From Campylobacteraceae bacterium (GTDB taxonomy: Bacteria; Campylobacterota; Campylobacteria; Campylobacterales; Sulfurospirillaceae): a DNA stretch of 8,749 nucleotides. Every line of letters starts with the position of its first letter. Positions within the stretch are counted from its first letter, which is position 1. Shown piece by piece: positions 5,571-8,749 of the stretch. Location of the stretch: positions 1 to 8,749 of the forward strand of contig JALVAU010000196.1 in NCBI GenBank assembly GCA_027011025.1, written 5' to 3'. Position numbers and translations under genes: made by a program. Under the pieces are notes generated by a model, which had not been told where the DNA came from, ran no database searches, and saw nothing but the letters and a program-made list of their open reading frames with translations.

Positions 5571-6335
5571 ATGGAATTTAAGAAAATATTTGTATCTCAC
5601 AAAGAGAGGATACTCACTTCGATAGCATTAGTATTGGTTGCTTTAGTTGTGGCAGTTGTTGACAATACTCTTCTTACATGGTTGGTTTTAGGTGCTATAT
5701 ATCTAGTCTCTTTTTATGAAGCCATGAATCTTTTTGGGATTAAAGAAAAAAAATACCTAGTCTATGCTTTAGCTCTTTGGCTTGCCGCTTTTATATATCC
5801 AAATCCAGATGATCTTTTTTATCTTGTTATTATTATATTTTTATCTATCATGGTTCATAAAAAAGATGTCAATTACCATATTTTGGCTCCGTTTTTCTAC
5901 CCTACACTATCTATGCTTTTTCTATTTGCCTTGTATAAAGACTTTGGTATGGGTACGATTGTGTGGTTGGTAGTGATTATTGCCGGAGCAGATATAGGAG
6001 CTTATGTTACAGGTAAGAGTATAGGGAAAACTCTATTTTCAAAAACATCTCCAAATAAGACTTGGGAAGGAGTGATAGGAGGTATTTTGGTAGCAACTAT
6101 TCTAGGCTCTATCGTCGGACTCGGAAGTGTCGAGCTAAATATTTCGCTACTCGTCTCTTTTCTTGTTGCCTTGTCATCTGTTTGGGGTGATTTGTTTGAG
6201 AGTTATCTCAAAAGAGAAGCCGGTGTGAAAGATAGCGGTGCAATTTTTCCAGGTCACGGAGGTATGCTTGATAGGCTAGATGGTTATCTCTTTGGTTCTG
6301 TAGTTATGACAGTACTTCTTAGGGGCTTACTTTAG
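5571..6335 (+). CDS. cdsA: Phosphatidate cytidylyltransferase CdsA
   Basis: Inner-membrane enzyme that makes CDP-diacylglycerol from phosphatidic acid and CTP, the precursor of bacterial phospholipids. The complete CdsA signature is present near the C-terminus: S-Y-L-K-R, then K-D-S-G, F-P-G-H-G-G and D-R-L-D (about residues 211-237). SPNKTWEG (160-167) is the other conserved block, and several hydrophobic helices fill the rest. I place the start at the ATG with GGAAA 5 bases upstream, giving 254 residues. An in-frame TTG four codons earlier has no ribosome binding site. The 57-base gap before it has a weak -10-like TAAAAT (5542-5547), so a secondary promoter is possible. dxr begins at the very next base after its TAG. 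Confidence 0.95.
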   Translation: MEFKKIFVSHKERILTSIALVLVALVVAVVDNTLLTWLVLGAIYLVSFYEAMNLFGIKEKKYLVYALALWLAAFIYPNPDDLFYLVIIIFLSIMVHKKDVNYHILAPFFYPTLSMLFLFALYKDFGMGTIVWLVVIIAGADIGAYVTGKSIGKTLFSKTSPNKTWEGVIGGILVATILGSIVGLGSVELNISLLVSFLVALSSVWGDLFESYLKREAGVKDSGAIFPGHGGMLDRLDGYLFGSVVMTVLLRGLL

Positions 6336-7409
6336 ATGATATTGCTTGGTTCTACAGGCTCTATCGGTGTAAATACACTTAAATTAGCAAAAAAATTTGC
6401 TCTACATGTAGAGACTCTAGTCGCAGGGAAAAATATAGATCTTTTAAACACGCAGATAGAAGAATTTCACCCAAAGTATGTCTGTGTCAGCGAAAAAGAC
6501 TCAAAAGATAGAGTAAAACATGATAGAGTTTTTGTTGGAGCGGAGGGGATTTTAGAGGTTATAAGTAGAAGCCAAAGTGATTTGGTAGTAAATGCCCTTG
6601 TTGGATTTGCAGGTTTAGCACCCTCTGTAAAAACCCAAGAGTTAGGCAAAAAGTTAGCTTTGGCAAACAAAGAGTCTTTGGTCGTTGCGGGAAATCTGTT
6701 GGACACTGATAAAATCATACCCATAGATAGTGAACATTTTGGTCTAAAGTATCTTTTAAATGGTAAAAAAGTGGCATCAATGACGATAACTGCGAGTGGT
6801 GGTTCCTTTCGAGATGTGCCTCTTGAAAAACTCTCCGGTATGAGTGTAGCCCAAGCCCTTAATCATCCAAACTGGTCTATGGGTAAAAAAATCACGATAG
6901 ACAGTGCAACTATGACAAATAAAATTTTTGAGCTTTTAGAGGCAAAGTGGCTCTATGGGTGTCAAAATTTAGATGCCATCATAGAGACAAAATCCATCAT
7001 CCATGCTTTTGTCAGCTTTATAGACGGCAGTACAACGGCACACTTTGCAAATGCAGATATGAAACTTCCTATCTCCTTTGCGCTGAAGGGCGATATCCAA
7101 GAGGAGATATTGCCGCATGTAAACTTATTGGAAATTGGAAATTTAGAATTTAGAGAGATAGAAGAGGCGAGATATCCTATGTGGGAGTTAAGGGAAGATA
7201 TACTCAAAAACCCTCAACTTGGAGTTGTATTAAATGCCGCAAATGAGATCAGTGTGGCAAAATTTTTGAATAATGAGATAAATATACTCGATATTGCGAA
7301 GATAAATAAAAAAGCATACAGCTATTTTGAGGCTGTCAAGCCCATAAATCTGGATGATATTTTTGAGATAGATAAAGAAGTAAGAAAATTTTCTAAAGGA
7401 GACTTATGA
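6336..7409 (+). CDS. dxr: 1-deoxy-D-xylulose 5-phosphate reductoisomerase (Dxr/IspC)
   Basis: Converts DXP to 2-C-methyl-D-erythritol 4-phosphate with NADPH and a divalent metal, the committed step of the MEP isoprenoid pathway; cytoplasmic. The Rossmann motif GSTGSIG is at residues 5-11. ANKESLV (110-116) is conserved, and the metal ligands are D131 and E133 in PIDSEH plus E199 in NKIFE, matching D150, E152 and E231 of E. coli. The flexible-loop and substrate segment HPNWSMGKK is at 177-185. The 357-residue length is shorter than E. coli (398) but usual for Campylobacterota. The ATG abuts the cdsA stop; the nearest purine-rich site, AGGGG at 6321-6325, is rather distant, so initiation probably depends on coupling. 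Its stop overlaps the permease start (ATGA). Confidence 0.97.
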   Translation: MILLGSTGSIGVNTLKLAKKFALHVETLVAGKNIDLLNTQIEEFHPKYVCVSEKDSKDRVKHDRVFVGAEGILEVISRSQSDLVVNALVGFAGLAPSVKTQELGKKLALANKESLVVAGNLLDTDKIIPIDSEHFGLKYLLNGKKVASMTITASGGSFRDVPLEKLSGMSVAQALNHPNWSMGKKITIDSATMTNKIFELLEAKWLYGCQNLDAIIETKSIIHAFVSFIDGSTTAHFANADMKLPISFALKGDIQEEILPHVNLLEIGNLEFREIEEARYPMWELREDILKNPQLGVVLNAANEISVAKFLNNEINILDIAKINKKAYSYFEAVKPINLDDIFEIDKEVRKFSKGDL

Positions 7410-8653
7410 GTAAAACAGACTATAATTTTCGTCTAAGAGACAGTGTAGTTGGTTTGCAGTTTTTGTTTGTGGCATTTGGTGCTTTGGTTCTTGTTCCAAT
7501 TTTGACAGGACTTGACCCTAATGTTGCTCTTTTCACAGCGGGTTTAGGAACACTTTTGTTCCAGGTTATCAATAGAAAAACCGTACCCCCTATCTTTTTG
7601 GCTTCCTCATTTGCCTTTATAGCACCTATCATATATGGTGTAAAAACATGGGGAATTGCAGGAACTATGTCAGGACTTGCTGCAGCCGGACTTTTGTATG
7701 TGGTTTTGAGTTTTGCTATAAGAATTTATGGTTCAAACTTTATACATAAGCTTCTGCCGGCAGTTGTAGTTGGACCGGTTATTATGACAATAGGTTTGAT
7801 ACTCTCTCCTGTGGCAGTTCATATGGCGATGGGTCAAACAGGTGATGGATCTGCTGTTTTGGTTCCATTTGATAAAGCAATAGTCATATCTATGATTTCA
7901 TTAGCAACTACTCTGTTAGTCTCTTTGCTTGGTAAAGGTGTGTTTAGATTATTGCCTATTTTATCGGGAATTGTGGTTGGTTATATGGTCTCTTTGATGT
8001 ATGGGATAGTGAGTTTTGATGCTGTTTCTAAAGCTGCTTGGTTTACTGTGCCTCATTTTGTAGCACCGCAGCTTAATTGGCAAGCTATCTTGTATATAGT
8101 TCCTATAGCTATCGCTCCGGCAGTTGAACATATTGGAGATATTCTAGCCATTAGCCGAGTAACAAAGAAAGATTATCTAAAAGAGCCAGGGTTAAAAAAT
8201 ACACTCTTAGGTGATGGGTTGGCAACGAGCTTGGCCGCATGCTTTGGTGGCCCGCCAAATACAACTTATTCAGAAGTTACAGGAGCTGTCACTATCACAA
8301 AGGCTTATAATCCTGCCATAATGACATGGGCAGCAATTTTTGCCATAATTTTGGCATTTGTTGGGAAGTTAGGTGGCCTCTTGGCAACTATACCGGTGCC
8401 TGTGATGGGTGGAATTATGCTTCTGCTTTTTGGTATAATAGCATCTATCGGAATGGGAACACTGATAAAAGAGAAGGCAGATTTGGAAGATCCAAGAAAT
8501 ATGATCATAGTCTCCATGATTTTAGTTTTTGCTATTGGGGGCTTTACATTTGATTTTGGTGGAGTCGCTTTTAGTGGCATAGGACTTGGGGCAATTGTCG
8601 GGATATTTTTAAATTTAGTGTTACCAAAGACGAAACATTTAGAGGGTTATTAG
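7406..8653 (+). CDS. uraA: Uracil permease, NCS2/NAT family (UraA-like)
   Basis: Inner-membrane nucleobase:proton symporter. The 415-residue protein is almost wholly hydrophobic, consistent with the 14-helix (7+7 inverted) UraA fold. Both uracil-binding glutamates of E. coli UraA can be placed, at the same residue numbers: E241 in AVEHIGD and E290 in GGPPNTTYSE. The latter motif, followed by GAVTITKAYNP, is typical of uracil rather than purine transporters. The ATG shares four bases with the dxr stop and has AAGGAG at 7396-7401. Its TAG stop forms part of the ribosome binding site of the next gene (TAGGAG). Substrate specificity for uracil over thymine or xanthine is inferred from the motif. 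Confidence 0.92.
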   Translation: MSKTDYNFRLRDSVVGLQFLFVAFGALVLVPILTGLDPNVALFTAGLGTLLFQVINRKTVPPIFLASSFAFIAPIIYGVKTWGIAGTMSGLAAAGLLYVVLSFAIRIYGSNFIHKLLPAVVVGPVIMTIGLILSPVAVHMAMGQTGDGSAVLVPFDKAIVISMISLATTLLVSLLGKGVFRLLPILSGIVVGYMVSLMYGIVSFDAVSKAAWFTVPHFVAPQLNWQAILYIVPIAIAPAVEHIGDILAISRVTKKDYLKEPGLKNTLLGDGLATSLAACFGGPPNTTYSEVTGAVTITKAYNPAIMTWAAIFAIILAFVGKLGGLLATIPVPVMGGIMLLLFGIIASIGMGTLIKEKADLEDPRNMIIVSMILVFAIGGFTFDFGGVAFSGIGLGAIVGIFLNLVLPKTKHLEGY

Positions 8654-8663
8654 GAGATAGAAT

Positions 8664-8749
8664 ATGAAGCAACACACCAGCGGCGGACTTATAAAATTAT
8701 TGATGTTTTTGTCTGTTGCTGGGTTTATTGTTATCACGCTAATGTTGAT
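8664..8749 (+). CDS. Start of a membrane-anchored or secreted protein (3' end outside the window)
   Basis: Twenty-eight codons are visible, beginning MKQHTSGGLIKLLMFLSVAG and continuing through hydrophobic residues (FIVITLML). This is a short positive N-terminus followed by a membrane-spanning helix or uncleaved signal. TAGGAG at 8651-8656, which includes the uraA stop, lies 7 bases before the ATG, so the gene probably continues the same transcript. The product cannot be identified from this piece. Confidence 0.65.
   Translation, partial: MKQHTSGGLIKLLMFLSVAGFIVITLML

Overview
This AT-rich window reads as a chromosomal segment of a Campylobacterota (former Epsilonproteobacteria) member. A free-living sulfur-oxidising type such as a Sulfurimonas or Sulfurovum relative is my best guess, but only the phylum-level call is well supported. 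The main reason is gene content and order: a short (443-residue) NFACT-family protein, a small charged protein, cdsA and dxr lie in one tight run, with mobA nearby. From memory, Campylobacter jejuni has the same set together (around Cj1346c-Cj1350). Gene packing is very dense, with ATGA overlaps and stop codons that merge into ribosome binding sites.

Layout. (1) The left edge holds the 3' part of a plus-strand DMT/EamA exporter. Its end overlaps, tail to tail, the end of a minus-strand Dabb-family gene. (2) A minus-strand cluster transcribed leuC -> mobA -> Dabb gene is joined by two 4-base overlaps. It links leucine synthesis, molybdenum cofactor maturation and a small ferredoxin-like barrel protein. 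(3) Upstream of leuC is a non-coding gap of about 320 bases. It is almost filled by a 272-bp palindromic element with 35-bp inverted ends and two hairpins. (4) Beyond the element, also on the minus strand, is a flavin reductase-like gene. (5) A divergent promoter region of about 135 bases follows, with a TATAAT box inside a perfect short palindrome. (6) A plus-strand run then carries the NFACT (RqcH/FbpA-like) gene, the small charged-protein gene, cdsA, dxr, a uracil permease gene (uraA-like), and the first 28 codons of a gene for a membrane-anchored protein that runs off the right edge.

How the genes fit together. The plus-strand run combines ribosome quality control (NFACT), phospholipid precursor synthesis (CdsA makes CDP-diacylglycerol), the committed step of the MEP isoprenoid pathway (Dxr) and nucleobase uptake. 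Apart from CdsA and Dxr, which both feed the cell envelope, these functions look linked by shared expression rather than by one pathway. Nothing in the protein-coding part is exotic. The most unusual object is the structured palindromic element between the flavin reductase gene and leuC. It has the architecture of a non-autonomous mobile element or paired palindromic unit, and its two hairpins keep their pairing although their stem sequences differ.
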